This document shows positions 33,238 to 41,256 of a stretch of 41,507 nucleotides of DNA, piece by piece (position 1 is the first letter of the stretch; each line of letters starts with the position of its first letter). The notes beneath the pieces were generated by a model. That model was not told where the DNA came from, searched no databases, and saw nothing but the letters and a program-made list of their open reading frames with translations. A program made the position numbers and the translations under genes. This DNA comes from Methylacidiphilales bacterium (GTDB lineage: Bacteria; Verrucomicrobiota; Verrucomicrobiia; Methylacidiphilales; UBA1321): contig JAJSLK010000066.1 in assembly GCA_021272165.1 (NCBI GenBank), positions 1 through 41,507 of the forward strand, in the 5' to 3' direction.

Positions 33238-34663
33238 CGCCAAGGGGTTTTCGCACTTCCAGGAAAAGATTGACCTTGGTTTCATCGCAAAGAACGCGGC
33301 AGTTTTCGCGCGGCGCCTTTTGCGGGGATAGGGCGAGAAGCTGTTTGGAATCGCGATAGATGAGGTGCCAGTCCATGATATATTCCATCATCTGGCGGTC
33401 GGGATTGGAGGCCTCGACATTGGTGGCGATAAGCAGGCCGCCTGGAGCGACAATCTCGTAAAAAATATCCATCAAGCGCAGACAGATGCGGTCCGAGAGA
33501 TAATCGAAAAGGCCGGCGCAATAGACGATATCGTAGAGGCTGTTTCTCCCGATCTCGGTCCCGCGGCGGCCTTCCTTGAGAATCTGGTGCACCGAGCGTT
33601 GGATCATGGTGATCGGAGTCTGGCGCTGGTGCTTCATTTTGAGCTCGTTGAGCAGCTTGCCCGTATAGGCGAGCGTCTCCTCGTTGAAATCGAGGAGGGT
33701 GAACGTCGCCCGGTCGCAGAGATCGTCAAAGGTGAGAAAGTCTTGGATTTCCTTGGCCGGCCCGCAGCCGAGATTGAAGATATGGGTAAGCTGGCCGAGC
33801 TTGGCGCGTTTGCGCGTTTCGGTGCGTAGAGCCTGGCTGAGATATTTGATGCGGTTGCGATGGGCTTCAGCCGGTGCGCCGTTTACGAACCGGGTATTGA
33901 TGACCTTGGCAAAAAGGGATGCTCCTTCGGTCGGATCGCGTAGGATCATGTTCACCATTTCATAATCGCCTGCATATCCCAGCGGTTTCTGAAAGGTTCG
34001 GTAAATAAAAGGCGAGGCCAGAAGGAACGGATGCAGTTGACGGCGGGCATAGGCTCGATGCACGGCTTTTACTTCTTCCTGGATGGCGCCGGCGATGTCT
34101 TCAAATTTTTGGAAGATTTCGTTCGTGATGGGGAGAACGAGCTTGTTGAGCTTCTCGATGATGCTTAATTCTAATTTTTGCCGTTCCGGCGAGGTGACGG
34201 TGCGCAGCGAATGCTCCACCTGCTCAAGCCAACGCCGCATGTCCCGCAAAAGCGCCTGCATGTCGGAGATGACAATTTTCATTTCGGGGGAGACCTTTTC
34301 GATTTTGGCCCAATCATCGATCAGGCGTTCAAAATCAGAGGCGAGACGTTCGAGCTGAGTGACGGGGGAGAGGAGGTCGACATCGAGCCAGCTTTCCTCG
34401 TCGAGGGAGGCCTCGCAGACCAGGAGGAGGCCGGTGTTGACGATGCCGGTGATGATGGCGCGGCCGGAATAGATCGTGTTGTTGTTGATGACGATCTTGA
34501 AGATGTTGAGGACTTCCGAGAGCTGGAGAATACTGTAGGGATTGTAGACCTCGAAACTGACGACATAGCGGGTCATGCGCAACAACGTGGCCCGTATGTT
34601 GGAGCCCTGACTGTTCTCGCAAACAATCAGGCTCTCGTTGGATAGTTCGGGAGCGACAGACAT
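33230..34663 (-). CDS. PhcB-like SAM-dependent methyltransferase with PilZ-like N-terminal region
   Basis: A 477-residue cytoplasmic protein. Residues 20-100 are a small beta-rich region that may be PilZ-like (uncertain). Residues 105-215 are helical. The methyltransferase domain starts with QKPLGYAGDYEMVNMILRDP (225-244), a block I associate with PhcB-type proteins (3-hydroxypalmitate methyl ester synthesis). SAM motifs follow: I, IFNLGCGPAKE (295-305); post-I, TLLDFNEE (322-329); II, YDIVYCAGLFDYLS (377-390); III, APGGLLIATNV (406-416). PhcB esterifies 3-hydroxy fatty acids to make a diffusible signal. The gene sits 8 bases after one receiver-kinase and overlaps the membrane kinase, like phcB-phcS. 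The substrate is inferred from context. Confidence 0.82.
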   Translation of the reverse strand: MSVAPELSNESLIVCENSQGSNIRATLLRMTRYVVSFEVYNPYSILQLSEVLNIFKIVINNNTIYSGRAIITGIVNTGLLLVCEASLDEESWLDVDLLSPVTQLERLASDFERLIDDWAKIEKVSPEMKIVISDMQALLRDMRRWLEQVEHSLRTVTSPERQKLELSIIEKLNKLVLPITNEIFQKFEDIAGAIQEEVKAVHRAYARRQLHPFLLASPFIYRTFQKPLGYAGDYEMVNMILRDPTEGASLFAKVINTRFVNGAPAEAHRNRIKYLSQALRTETRKRAKLGQLTHIFNLGCGPAKEIQDFLTFDDLCDRATFTLLDFNEETLAYTGKLLNELKMKHQRQTPITMIQRSVHQILKEGRRGTEIGRNSLYDIVYCAGLFDYLSDRICLRLMDIFYEIVAPGGLLIATNVEASNPDRQMMEYIMDWHLIYRDSKQLLALSPQKAPRENCRVLCDETKVNLFLEVRKPLGDG

Positions 34664-34671
34664 TAGGAATT

Positions 34672-35808
34672 TTAGACGAGCGGCAACGTGATCGTGAAGT
34701 CAGTGCCGTTCATGATACCGGGCGAGTGCACGGAAATCTTTCCTTCCACTGCTTCGATGATCTTATTGGAAATAAAAAGCCCCAGGCCCCGTCCGTTCGT
34801 TTTGGTGGTGAAGCGGGGCGTGAAGAGCTTGGCCATGTGGTCCGGGGTGATGCCCGGGCCATTATCTGAGACGACGAGCTGCATGGCGTTATTGCTCGTG
34901 GTGACGGTGAGCCTGATACGTCCATCCGTGTGAGAGACGGCTTCATAGGCGTTTTTCAGAAGATTGATAAGGACCCGCGCGAGGGCGAAATGATTGCCGG
35001 CAACGTGGCAGCTTTTGCGCTGGGTATGGATCTGGAGGACGACGTTGGAGGCGGCCATCAGGTCCATGACCTGGCTAACGGCGAGGTCGATGGCTTGCTG
35101 GACATCGCATTTGTCCTTGAGCAGGACGTGGAGATCGGAGAAGGCGCGCCATTGTTCGACGAGGGCGCGGAGGTAACGGACGCTGTCGCCCATCATGGAG
35201 ACGATGGGGAGGAGCTCCTCGGAGATGAGTTCGTCAGTTTCGTTGACTTTCTGGCTGAGGAGGTCAGAGCCGGCCATGAGGCAGGAGAGAGGGCCGGCGA
35301 CGTCATGAAGAAATGCGGCGGAGGCATTTTGCAATTCGCGGAAACCCGCGACGCTTTCGATCATCGAAATTTCCTTGTCGTTCAGACCGGTGGAATTGGA
35401 TGCCAGGGAGCGGGGAGATATCAGTTTGGCGACACGCTTCTTCAGTTCACTGGCGACGAAGGGCTTGTTGATATAGTCGACGGCGCCAAGGCGAACGGAC
35501 TCCTCCGCGGCAGCTCGTGTGGAATAGCCGGTAAGGATGACAACCGCAGCCGCCGGATCGAGGGAGCGAATTTCGCGCAGGGCGTCGATCCCGCCACGGT
35601 CAGGTAATTTCAAATCGAGAATGACGACGGGCGGATGCAAGAGCATAAATAGGCGCAACCCCTCCCCGACCGTAGAGGCTTCATACATTTCATAGTCAGA
35701 CTCAAACAACAAACGGAGTGAAGCAATGATACTTGGATCATCATCAATCAAAAGTAATCCCTTTTTGTCCTTTACGACTAGTTCGGCATGTTCGTTTTTG
35801 GACACCAT
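34672..35808 (-). CDS. Receiver plus histidine kinase, first gene of the Phc-like operon
   Basis: A 378-residue cytoplasmic protein. Receiver: LLLIDDDPS (18-26), Asp65 in VVILDLKLPDRGG (61-73), Thr93 in ILTGYS, Lys115 in INKPF. Kinase half: His168 in FLHDVAGPLSCL (167-178), an N box LINLLKNAYEAV, G1 box VSDNGPGITPDHM and G2 GRGLGLFIS, so the ATP domain looks competent. The order receiver-then-kinase suggests it is controlled by phosphorylation from another kinase. Start ATG 35808 precedes the receiver; 25 earlier in-frame codons add only charged residues. The Ralstonia phc operon has no gene in this position. It is 8 bases upstream of the methyltransferase gene. Confidence 0.92.
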   Translation of the reverse strand: MVSKNEHAELVVKDKKGLLLIDDDPSIIASLRLLFESDYEMYEASTVGEGLRLFMLLHPPVVILDLKLPDRGGIDALREIRSLDPAAAVVILTGYSTRAAAEESVRLGAVDYINKPFVASELKKRVAKLISPRSLASNSTGLNDKEISMIESVAGFRELQNASAAFLHDVAGPLSCLMAGSDLLSQKVNETDELISEELLPIVSMMGDSVRYLRALVEQWRAFSDLHVLLKDKCDVQQAIDLAVSQVMDLMAASNVVLQIHTQRKSCHVAGNHFALARVLINLLKNAYEAVSHTDGRIRLTVTTSNNAMQLVVSDNGPGITPDHMAKLFTPRFTTKTNGRGLGLFISNKIIEAVEGKISVHSPGIMNGTDFTITLPLV

Positions 35809-35897
35809 ACAATTTCTCTCTTGTCCTTTTGATTCGCGCTTTTCCCTTTCGCGTAACACCCTCTGCCCAATGTAACTTAACACCTCTTAGGCTAGGA

Positions 35898-35915
35898 GAC
35901 AAAACAAGGTTTGTC
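35898..35915. promoter_or_regulatory. Operator-like palindrome between the Phc-like operon and the hydrolase gene
   Basis: In the 241-base divergent gap, GACAAA (35898-35903) and TTTGTC (35910-35915) form a perfect 6-bp inverted repeat around the spacer ACAAGG, the shape of a dimeric regulator site. Nearby, TAACACC occurs twice in direct orientation (35854-35860 and 35878-35884), each followed by a CTCT-like tail. Placement suits joint control of the signalling operon (-) and the hydrolase-porin pair (+). No clear -35/-10 pair was found. Function is inferred. Confidence 0.35.
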
Positions 35916-36049
35916 CATCCTCTGTAGCAAGTGAATCAATGCTTTATCTGGTAAACACCTCAGCTCCTTTCATCATCTCGATCAAACATTTGCCTAAAGT
36001 TTTTTTTGCATTGGCCCCCGTCGAATTTATAGCTTGTATGTTGCCTAAG

Positions 36050-38065
36050 ATGATTGAGGAGAAGATTCGCCTAACCTCACTGGGCGATTCCGTTAACAGC
36101 TCCCTTTATTTACCTGAAGGATCAGGGCCTTTCCCAGTTCTGCTGATTAGCCATGGGGCGGGCGAGCATCACCGGAATTATAGGGAGATGTGTGACTACA
36201 TGGTAAATCGCGGTATCGCGTGTCATGTTCCCGACATGCATGGGCATGGCGAGAGCGAGGGGGAACGGTTTCATGTGCGGATGGAACAATGGGTTCCTGA
36301 TTTGCAGGCGGCCATCGATTATCTGGTGACGGACAAGCGGATCGATCCAGACAAGATCTGCGCACTTGGGTTATCTTCCGGCGGCACGGCGATTTTGGAG
36401 ACGGCGTTGGTGGATCATCGGCTGCGGGCGCTGATCGCGCTGGATGCGACGGTGCGGACGTCGTTGCCGTTCATCCTCGACATGATCCTGCGGGTCTGTG
36501 TGCTAATCGGGACGATCAAGAAAAGGATGACGGGCGACGACATGCGGTATCCGTTGTCGAAGATCACCGGGCCGATTGCCATTGCGTCCGATCCGGCGGT
36601 GGATCAGCGGCTGCACGAGGATCCGACGACGCTGAAGGCGAGCATGGCATTTCCTTTTCCGGGATCGAAGGAGGCTTTTTACGTCGACACGATCAAGCGC
36701 GTGCCGGGGATCACCGCGCCGACGCTGGTGATCTGGGGCGAGGAGGATCAACTCGATACGCCGAAGACAGCGCATCTGCTGCATGCGGCATTGCGTTGCA
36801 AAAAGGACCTGCAGATTGTCCCCGGCAACGGGCATGTGGGGCATCTGGACCGGAACCGGGCGAAGGTTTTCGAACTTACGGCGGAATGGATTTTGTCCAA
36901 CACCAACACGCCGCTGGGGAGTCCGCGATTGATTGAGGGCAAGGCAGCGAAGCGATTTACGCGACAGGAAAAGGAGAAGCTGCTGCTGCCGTTCGTGCGG
37001 AACCACGGTGATCAGGCGCTTTCCTACGCAACGCTGCAGGACGGCCTGGAATATTTCATTACCGACAAGGGATACATCGCCTACGCGAAGGCGTTTCATT
37101 CGGTTTTCGCGCCGAAGGGACGATGCATTGCGCTGGAAAATCCGTTGTGCGCGCCGGAGGATCGGACGAAGCTCGTGGAGGAATTTTTGCGATGGAACCC
37201 CGACAGTTGTTTTCTGGTTATTTCGGAGGATTTCGCGGCGGAGCTGCGGATGCTGGGCTTTAAGGCCAATTGCGGCGGCCCGGAGCCGGAACTGGACGTA
37301 CAGACCTATAATACCCAGGGGAATTGGAAGGAGCTGGACCTGATCAAGCGGGCCCGCAACGAGGCGAAACGGAAGGGCGTGACGATCCGGGAAGTGGAGA
37401 TCGAGACAGTGCCGGTGGAGCAGCTGCAGGACGCGTCGCGAGTCTGGATGCAGACGAAGATTCTGCAGACGCGCGAAATCTGGATCTACGCGCGACCGCC
37501 GGTTTTCGCTCACGAGCCAGGGGTGCGGAAATTTGTGGCCTTCGATCTGTCGGGCAAGGCGATCGGCTTTGTCTTTTACGATCCGATGTACCGCCAGGGA
37601 AAAGTGTTTGGGTACGCGGCCAATACGGTGCGCTGCGATGAGATTCATTACGGAAAAATCGCGACGGCGATTCACATGGAAGCAATCGAGGTGTTTCGGC
37701 AGGAGGGGATCGAGACACTGAATCTTTGCCTGGCGCCATTCGTGAAGATGGACGAGGGAAAATTCAACGACGACGCGTTCTGCACCCATTATTTCAAGTT
37801 GTGCGAGCGGTACGGTAACGACATCTATAATTTCCGCGGCCTGGCCTTTCACAAATCGAAATATCGGGGCTCGAACAAATATGTCTATATCGCCTCGAAG
37901 AGCCGGTTCCCGGCGAACGACGTGTACCTGGCTTATCAGACGGCGGGCGTGGCGGTCAGTTATTTGCGTTCCACCGGCGATTTGCTCCGGGGCATTATCA
38001 AAGGCGTCTGGCAGGAAAAGCTGGGGAAATCAAAACCGGTAGCACAAGAGAAACACGATGAATAA
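36050..38065 (+). CDS. Alpha/beta hydrolase fused to a DUF2156 (MprF C-terminal-like) domain
   Basis: A 671-residue fusion. The N-terminal 290 residues form an alpha/beta hydrolase of the lysophospholipase/esterase type: SHGAGEHHRNY (34-44), nucleophile elbow GLSSGG with Ser109, Asp233 in WGEEDQLD and His262 in GNGHVGH complete a Ser-Asp-His triad. The C-terminal part from about 315 (HGDQALSYATLQDG) to about 640 resembles DUF2156, the GNAT-like catalytic domain of lysylphosphatidylglycerol synthase MprF. The hydrolase could cut an ester and the second domain transfer an acyl or aminoacyl group; neither substrate is known. I prefer ATG 36050; ATG 36038 and 35939 are also in frame. Divergent from the Phc-like operon and overlapping the porin gene by 8 bases. 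Confidence 0.85.
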   Translation: MIEEKIRLTSLGDSVNSSLYLPEGSGPFPVLLISHGAGEHHRNYREMCDYMVNRGIACHVPDMHGHGESEGERFHVRMEQWVPDLQAAIDYLVTDKRIDPDKICALGLSSGGTAILETALVDHRLRALIALDATVRTSLPFILDMILRVCVLIGTIKKRMTGDDMRYPLSKITGPIAIASDPAVDQRLHEDPTTLKASMAFPFPGSKEAFYVDTIKRVPGITAPTLVIWGEEDQLDTPKTAHLLHAALRCKKDLQIVPGNGHVGHLDRNRAKVFELTAEWILSNTNTPLGSPRLIEGKAAKRFTRQEKEKLLLPFVRNHGDQALSYATLQDGLEYFITDKGYIAYAKAFHSVFAPKGRCIALENPLCAPEDRTKLVEEFLRWNPDSCFLVISEDFAAELRMLGFKANCGGPEPELDVQTYNTQGNWKELDLIKRARNEAKRKGVTIREVEIETVPVEQLQDASRVWMQTKILQTREIWIYARPPVFAHEPGVRKFVAFDLSGKAIGFVFYDPMYRQGKVFGYAANTVRCDEIHYGKIATAIHMEAIEVFRQEGIETLNLCLAPFVKMDEGKFNDDAFCTHYFKLCERYGNDIYNFRGLAFHKSKYRGSNKYVYIASKSRFPANDVYLAYQTAGVAVSYLRSTGDLLRGIIKGVWQEKLGKSKPVAQEKHDE

Positions 38066-39458
38066 AACTTGTTTTTTGTGTTGTCTTTTATTGGCCGTAT
38101 GGGCGCAGCCTCTTATTGCCGGGATGGAAACGTCCGCCTCGCCCACCGCCACAGCGTCGGCGAATGATCAGGGCTGGTTCATGAAGTGGGCGACGCAGGA
38201 CTATATGTTGGGAGACTGGGACGGTTATCGGGCGAAACTTTCGAAACAGTACGGGATTGATTTCGAGTTCGATTACCTCGGCGCGGTGGCAAACAATCTT
38301 TCCGGCGGCCTGAAGACGGGCTCGGTTTACGAAGGCGGGTTGCTGGGGGCGATGGATGTTGATTTTGGCAAGCTGGCCGATTTCCAGGGCGGCCATTTTC
38401 ACGTCAGTACGCTGTTAATTCACGGCGATCCGTTTTCCGCGAGTTATGTCGGGGACGTGAACCGGGTGAGCCTGCTCGATCTGAACCATTGTTTTCGGCT
38501 GTGGGAGATGTGGTATGAGCAGAAACTTTTAGACGATAAATTTTCGCTGAAGTTCGGGTTGATGGGGATCGATCAGGATTTCATCGTGCCGGATCTCTAC
38601 GATAATCTCAGTTCGATCAATTTTATCAACCAGACCTTTTTCTTTCCGACGATGGCGTTCAATGTGTTCCCGCGGCCGTTCCTGCCGAGCGAACAGCATG
38701 GCCTGGCCTCGATTCCATTCACCTCGCCGGGTATTCGGGTGCGGATCGATCCGACGCCGCAGTTATACGTGCAGGCAGGTGTTTACGGGGGGAATCCGGA
38801 CCAGACTTATTCGGGTACGGCGTTCAATCTCGACAACCAAAGCGGGGTGCTTTCGTACTATGAACTCGGTTACAAGTTGAACATGGCGCCGGGAGACAAG
38901 GGGCTGCCGGGCTCGTATAAATTCGGCGGCTATTATCAGACGGGCGATTTCTCGGACAACAACGCGTTGGAGGGGTTGTATGGTTTTCCCGTGAACGTGA
39001 CGAACTATCACGATAATTACGGGCTCTACGTACTGGGGGAGCAGACATTGTATCAGCCGGTGGGCAACGACGATCCGGCCCACAAGGGGCTGGTGGCCTT
39101 TGTCCGGGGCGGTTACGCGCCGCCGGACCGGAATCTTTACGAATGGGGTGCGGATGGCGGACTGGTTTACCGGGGACTTTTACCGGGACGCGATTACGAT
39201 ACATGTGGCCTCGCGTTTTCGTATCTGGGCGTGAGCAGTGAAGTACAGAATATCCAGAGGACGATCAATCAGTCGTTCCCGGGTGCTTTTCCGGCGGGCG
39301 ACTATGAGGCCGTGTTGGAGGGGGATTACAAAATCCAGATGACGGCGTGGATGACAATTCAGGCGAGCGTGCAGGAGGTTTTTCACCCGGGTGCCCGACT
39401 GACAACGCAGACGCCGGACGCAACGGTGCTAATTCTGCAGACCGGATTCAGATTTTAA
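38058..39458 (+). CDS. OprB-family carbohydrate-selective porin
   Basis: A 466-residue outer membrane beta-barrel protein. It has a signal peptide (MNKTCFLCCLLLAVWAQPLIAG, cleavage about 21), then DYMLGDWDGYRAKLSKQYGI (49-68), the diagnostic OprB start. Further blocks are GGHFHVSTLLIHGDPFSASY (about 111-130), KFGLMGIDQDF (about 168-178) and SIPFTSPGIRVRIDP. The last residues TGFRF end in Phe, the usual C-terminal signal for BAM-dependent insertion. OprB porins admit sugars and other small solutes. The start overlaps the hydrolase-DUF2156 stop by 8 bases, so both share a transcript. An inserted repeat element follows the stop by eight bases. Confidence 0.9.
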   Translation: MNKTCFLCCLLLAVWAQPLIAGMETSASPTATASANDQGWFMKWATQDYMLGDWDGYRAKLSKQYGIDFEFDYLGAVANNLSGGLKTGSVYEGGLLGAMDVDFGKLADFQGGHFHVSTLLIHGDPFSASYVGDVNRVSLLDLNHCFRLWEMWYEQKLLDDKFSLKFGLMGIDQDFIVPDLYDNLSSINFINQTFFFPTMAFNVFPRPFLPSEQHGLASIPFTSPGIRVRIDPTPQLYVQAGVYGGNPDQTYSGTAFNLDNQSGVLSYYELGYKLNMAPGDKGLPGSYKFGGYYQTGDFSDNNALEGLYGFPVNVTNYHDNYGLYVLGEQTLYQPVGNDDPAHKGLVAFVRGGYAPPDRNLYEWGADGGLVYRGLLPGRDYDTCGLAFSYLGVSSEVQNIQRTINQSFPGAFPAGDYEAVLEGDYKIQMTAWMTIQASVQEVFHPGARLTTQTPDATVLILQTGFRF

Positions 39459-39466
39459 GACAGGTG

Positions 39467-39749
39467 CTAGAACTCATTGCAAAAGTAGCCATGGGTCGCG
39501 TTGCATTAAACAAAGCCTTCCAGCCAGGCGCGAGGGAGGGAGTGATGCCCCGGTGCATCTCGACCGAAGGAGCAACGCCGCTGGAAGGCTTTGTTTAAGC
39601 AACCCGCAAGGGCGGGGATCCTTTTGGCCGGTGTGTGGCTGCGTCGCTCGCTCGTCACGTAGCTACGGCTATGCTCCTCGCTCGGCTCCTTGCCGTCAGT
39701 CAAAATCTCCTCCGGCGCGGCCCGTGTCTACTTTTGAAATGAGTTCTAG
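39467..39749. mobile_element. MITE-like element with 22-bp terminal inverted repeats
   Basis: A 283-base non-coding block is bounded by inverted repeats at 39467-39488 and 39728-39749 that match at 21 of 22 positions; both ends start with CTAGAACTCATT. Inside, a perfect 19-bp inverted repeat (39506-39524 with 39580-39598, core AAGCCTTCCAGC) extends by GTTGC/GCAAC and could form a long hairpin. CGTAGCTACG at 39658-39667 is a further palindrome. CTAG at the outer ends may be the duplicated target or part of the repeat. No transposase is encoded, so it would be moved in trans. It lies between convergent genes, overlaps the regulator's stop codon, and its hairpin may act as a bidirectional terminator. 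Confidence 0.75.
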
Positions 39750-40810
39750 GAACTAATCCCGTGATCGACGGAGATCATGGTTTGGCCGGGCCGGTGGATG
39801 GGCTCGAACGTGATGTTCTGAACCGGCTCGCCGGTGAGCATGGCGCGATTGAGCGCTTCCGCGGCCGCGCGGCCGGCGCCGAGGAAGTCGAACTGGACGG
39901 TGGTGAGCGACGGATCGAGGTAGCGGAGGTAAGGGGAATCGTGGAAGCTGGCGACGCTCATATTGCCGGGAATGGTGAGGCCCATGTCCTGGCGCGCACG
40001 TAGGCAGAGGAGAGTGGCGAGGCTGTCGTCGAAGGCGACAACGGCCGAGGGATGGAGGGCAAGGATGGCGCGGACCGCACCTTCGGCGCCGCCTTCACAA
40101 CGAGTGGCATCGAATTCGGGAACGGCGGCAGGATCGACGTGAGCGGCCCGAAGTGCCTGATAAATTCCCTCGCGCTTGGCGGCATCAAAATTGGGATCGT
40201 AACCGGTGAGGAGGGCGATCTGCCGATGGCCTTGTTGAAGCAGATTCTCCGTGGTTTTGCGGGCGGCTTCCGTCTGGCCGAGGCTGACCTGGGGACCGGG
40301 CAGAGCGATGGTTTCACCGGCGATGATATAGGGGAGCTTTCGGTTGTTGAGTTCGATAAGGTCAGCCGACGTGACCTGCGAAGGGAAGACAATGACGCCG
40401 CCGAGATTACCGGCCATTTCCGGTGTCCATTCCGAGGGCGATGTGTTGACGAGCAGAACGGGCACGCGCTGGACGGAGAGAATATTCTGGATGCCGCGAA
40501 TCATTTCGGAGATGGGCCAGTGCTCGGTCTGGGGCGAGGTTTTGAGAAGGAGAGCGACCATCTTGGTAGGACGAGTGCCGCGGCCATGCGCGAAGGTGCC
40601 CTTACCATGCTTGCGATAGATGAGTCCGCGATTTTCCAAGTCACTTAATGCCAACCGAACTGTCACACGACTGAGATGATATCGCTCACAGAGCTGGTAT
40701 TCACTTGCTAGCTGGAAGGGGCCGGATTCAGGCTTGGTTAGGATTTCTTCGGTGAGAGCGGCGGCAAGGCGCTTACGGGCACTTGGTCTTTGATTGGTAT
40801 GCACAACCAT
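39746..40810 (-). CDS. Transcriptional regulator with GntR-type HTH and LacI-type sensor domain
   Basis: A 354-residue regulator. Residues 8-75 are a GntR-type winged helix (FQLASEYQLCERYHLSRVTV, ALSDLENRGLIYRKHGKGTF). Residues 84 to the end form a periplasmic-binding-protein-like LacI/GalR sensor (GYDPNFDAAKREG, VVAFDDSLATLLCLRARQDM, LTTVQFDFLGAGRAAAEALN), which likely binds a sugar. Such GntR-LacI hybrids are common in Verrucomicrobiota and Lentisphaerota. Start ATG 40810 precedes the HTH; 21 further upstream codons are not needed. Its TAG stop lies inside the terminal CTAG of the MITE-like element. The sugar and target genes are unknown; the convergent OprB-type porin is a possible target. 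Confidence 0.92.
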   Translation of the reverse strand: MVVHTNQRPSARKRLAAALTEEILTKPESGPFQLASEYQLCERYHLSRVTVRLALSDLENRGLIYRKHGKGTFAHGRGTRPTKMVALLLKTSPQTEHWPISEMIRGIQNILSVQRVPVLLVNTSPSEWTPEMAGNLGGVIVFPSQVTSADLIELNNRKLPYIIAGETIALPGPQVSLGQTEAARKTTENLLQQGHRQIALLTGYDPNFDAAKREGIYQALRAAHVDPAAVPEFDATRCEGGAEGAVRAILALHPSAVVAFDDSLATLLCLRARQDMGLTIPGNMSVASFHDSPYLRYLDPSLTTVQFDFLGAGRAAAEALNRAMLTGEPVQNITFEPIHRPGQTMISVDHGISS

Positions 40811-40844
40811 ACTATTTAACCTAATTTTCCCAAATACAAGTGTA
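40797..40844. promoter_or_regulatory. Operator-like palindromes at the regulator's start
   Basis: GTATGCACAACCATAC (40797-40812) is an inverted repeat GTATG-N6-CATAC that covers the regulator's start codon. TACAAGTGTA (40835-40844) is a second palindrome 22 bases upstream of it. Sites over the start codon and in the leader are typical of self-repressing LacI/GntR regulators. Binding is inferred from symmetry only. Confidence 0.35.
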
Positions 40845-40875
40845 AAACAAGCTGATGTGAAGTTAGCTGCCAATA

Positions 40876-40912
40876 TATTAGTTTATTATTCAAAACAAAA
40901 GAAAAACTAATA
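40876..40912. repeat. AT-rich inverted repeat upstream of the regulator
   Basis: TATTAGTTT (40876-40884) and AAACTAATA (40904-40912) are a perfect 9-bp inverted repeat separated by 19 bases of A/T-rich sequence (ATTATTCAAAACAAAAGAA). It could be a hairpin, a binding site or part of a promoter. It lies within the 446-base gap between the regulator and tRNA-Ser, which otherwise holds only a doubtful short frame. Confidence 0.35.
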
Positions 40913-40998
40913 ATGGGGACTTTCAGGAACAGTCACCGGCGGCAGCCATATTCTCGCATCGAATACAACTTTCACCGGGCAGTTAGTCGATTCTCGCG

Positions 40999-41244
40999 TT
41001 GGCTTTGCTTTCGACGCTGGCGTTGCTGGTTTTTCCCATTGGACCGCATGAGGAGAAGACGTTCTGGACCTTTACGTCCGAGCACAGCGCGACGTATAGG
41101 TTGGGATTGCCGTGGACGCGGCTTGCCATTGATCGAGGGCTCTCGTATAAACGGTCGAACGCTCAGTTGAAGGGCCCACAGGCGCCGGTCAACGAGCTGA
41201 TCAATGACTTAGATTACTATCGCCGCACAGAACGAAGTCATTGA
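40999..41244 (+). CDS. Possible small membrane or exported peptide, uncertain
   Basis: An 81-codon frame starting with TTG. Its first residues are hydrophobic (ALLSTLALLVFPIG) and are followed by a polar part with FTSEHSATYRLGLPWTRLAI and ELINDLDYYRRTERSH. There is no ATG start and no ribosome site I can see; the frame is closed just upstream by TAG at 40984-40986. It may be the end of a decayed gene, a short real peptide, or chance. It ends 12 bases before tRNA-Ser. No family recognised. Confidence 0.25.
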   Translation: MALLSTLALLVFPIGPHEEKTFWTFTSEHSATYRLGLPWTRLAIDRGLSYKRSNAQLKGPQAPVNELINDLDYYRRTERSH

Positions 41245-41256
41245 TCGTCAGTGCAA

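Noticed and set aside
36503-37852. 449-codon frame antisense to the hydrolase-DUF2156 gene
   Set aside because: The sense frame shows a complete catalytic triad and long homology. The antisense frame has only basic, low-order sequence.
39506-39756. Short frames on both strands within the repeat block at 39.5-39.7 kb
   Set aside because: They run through the inverted repeat arms of the MITE-like element and have no coding character.
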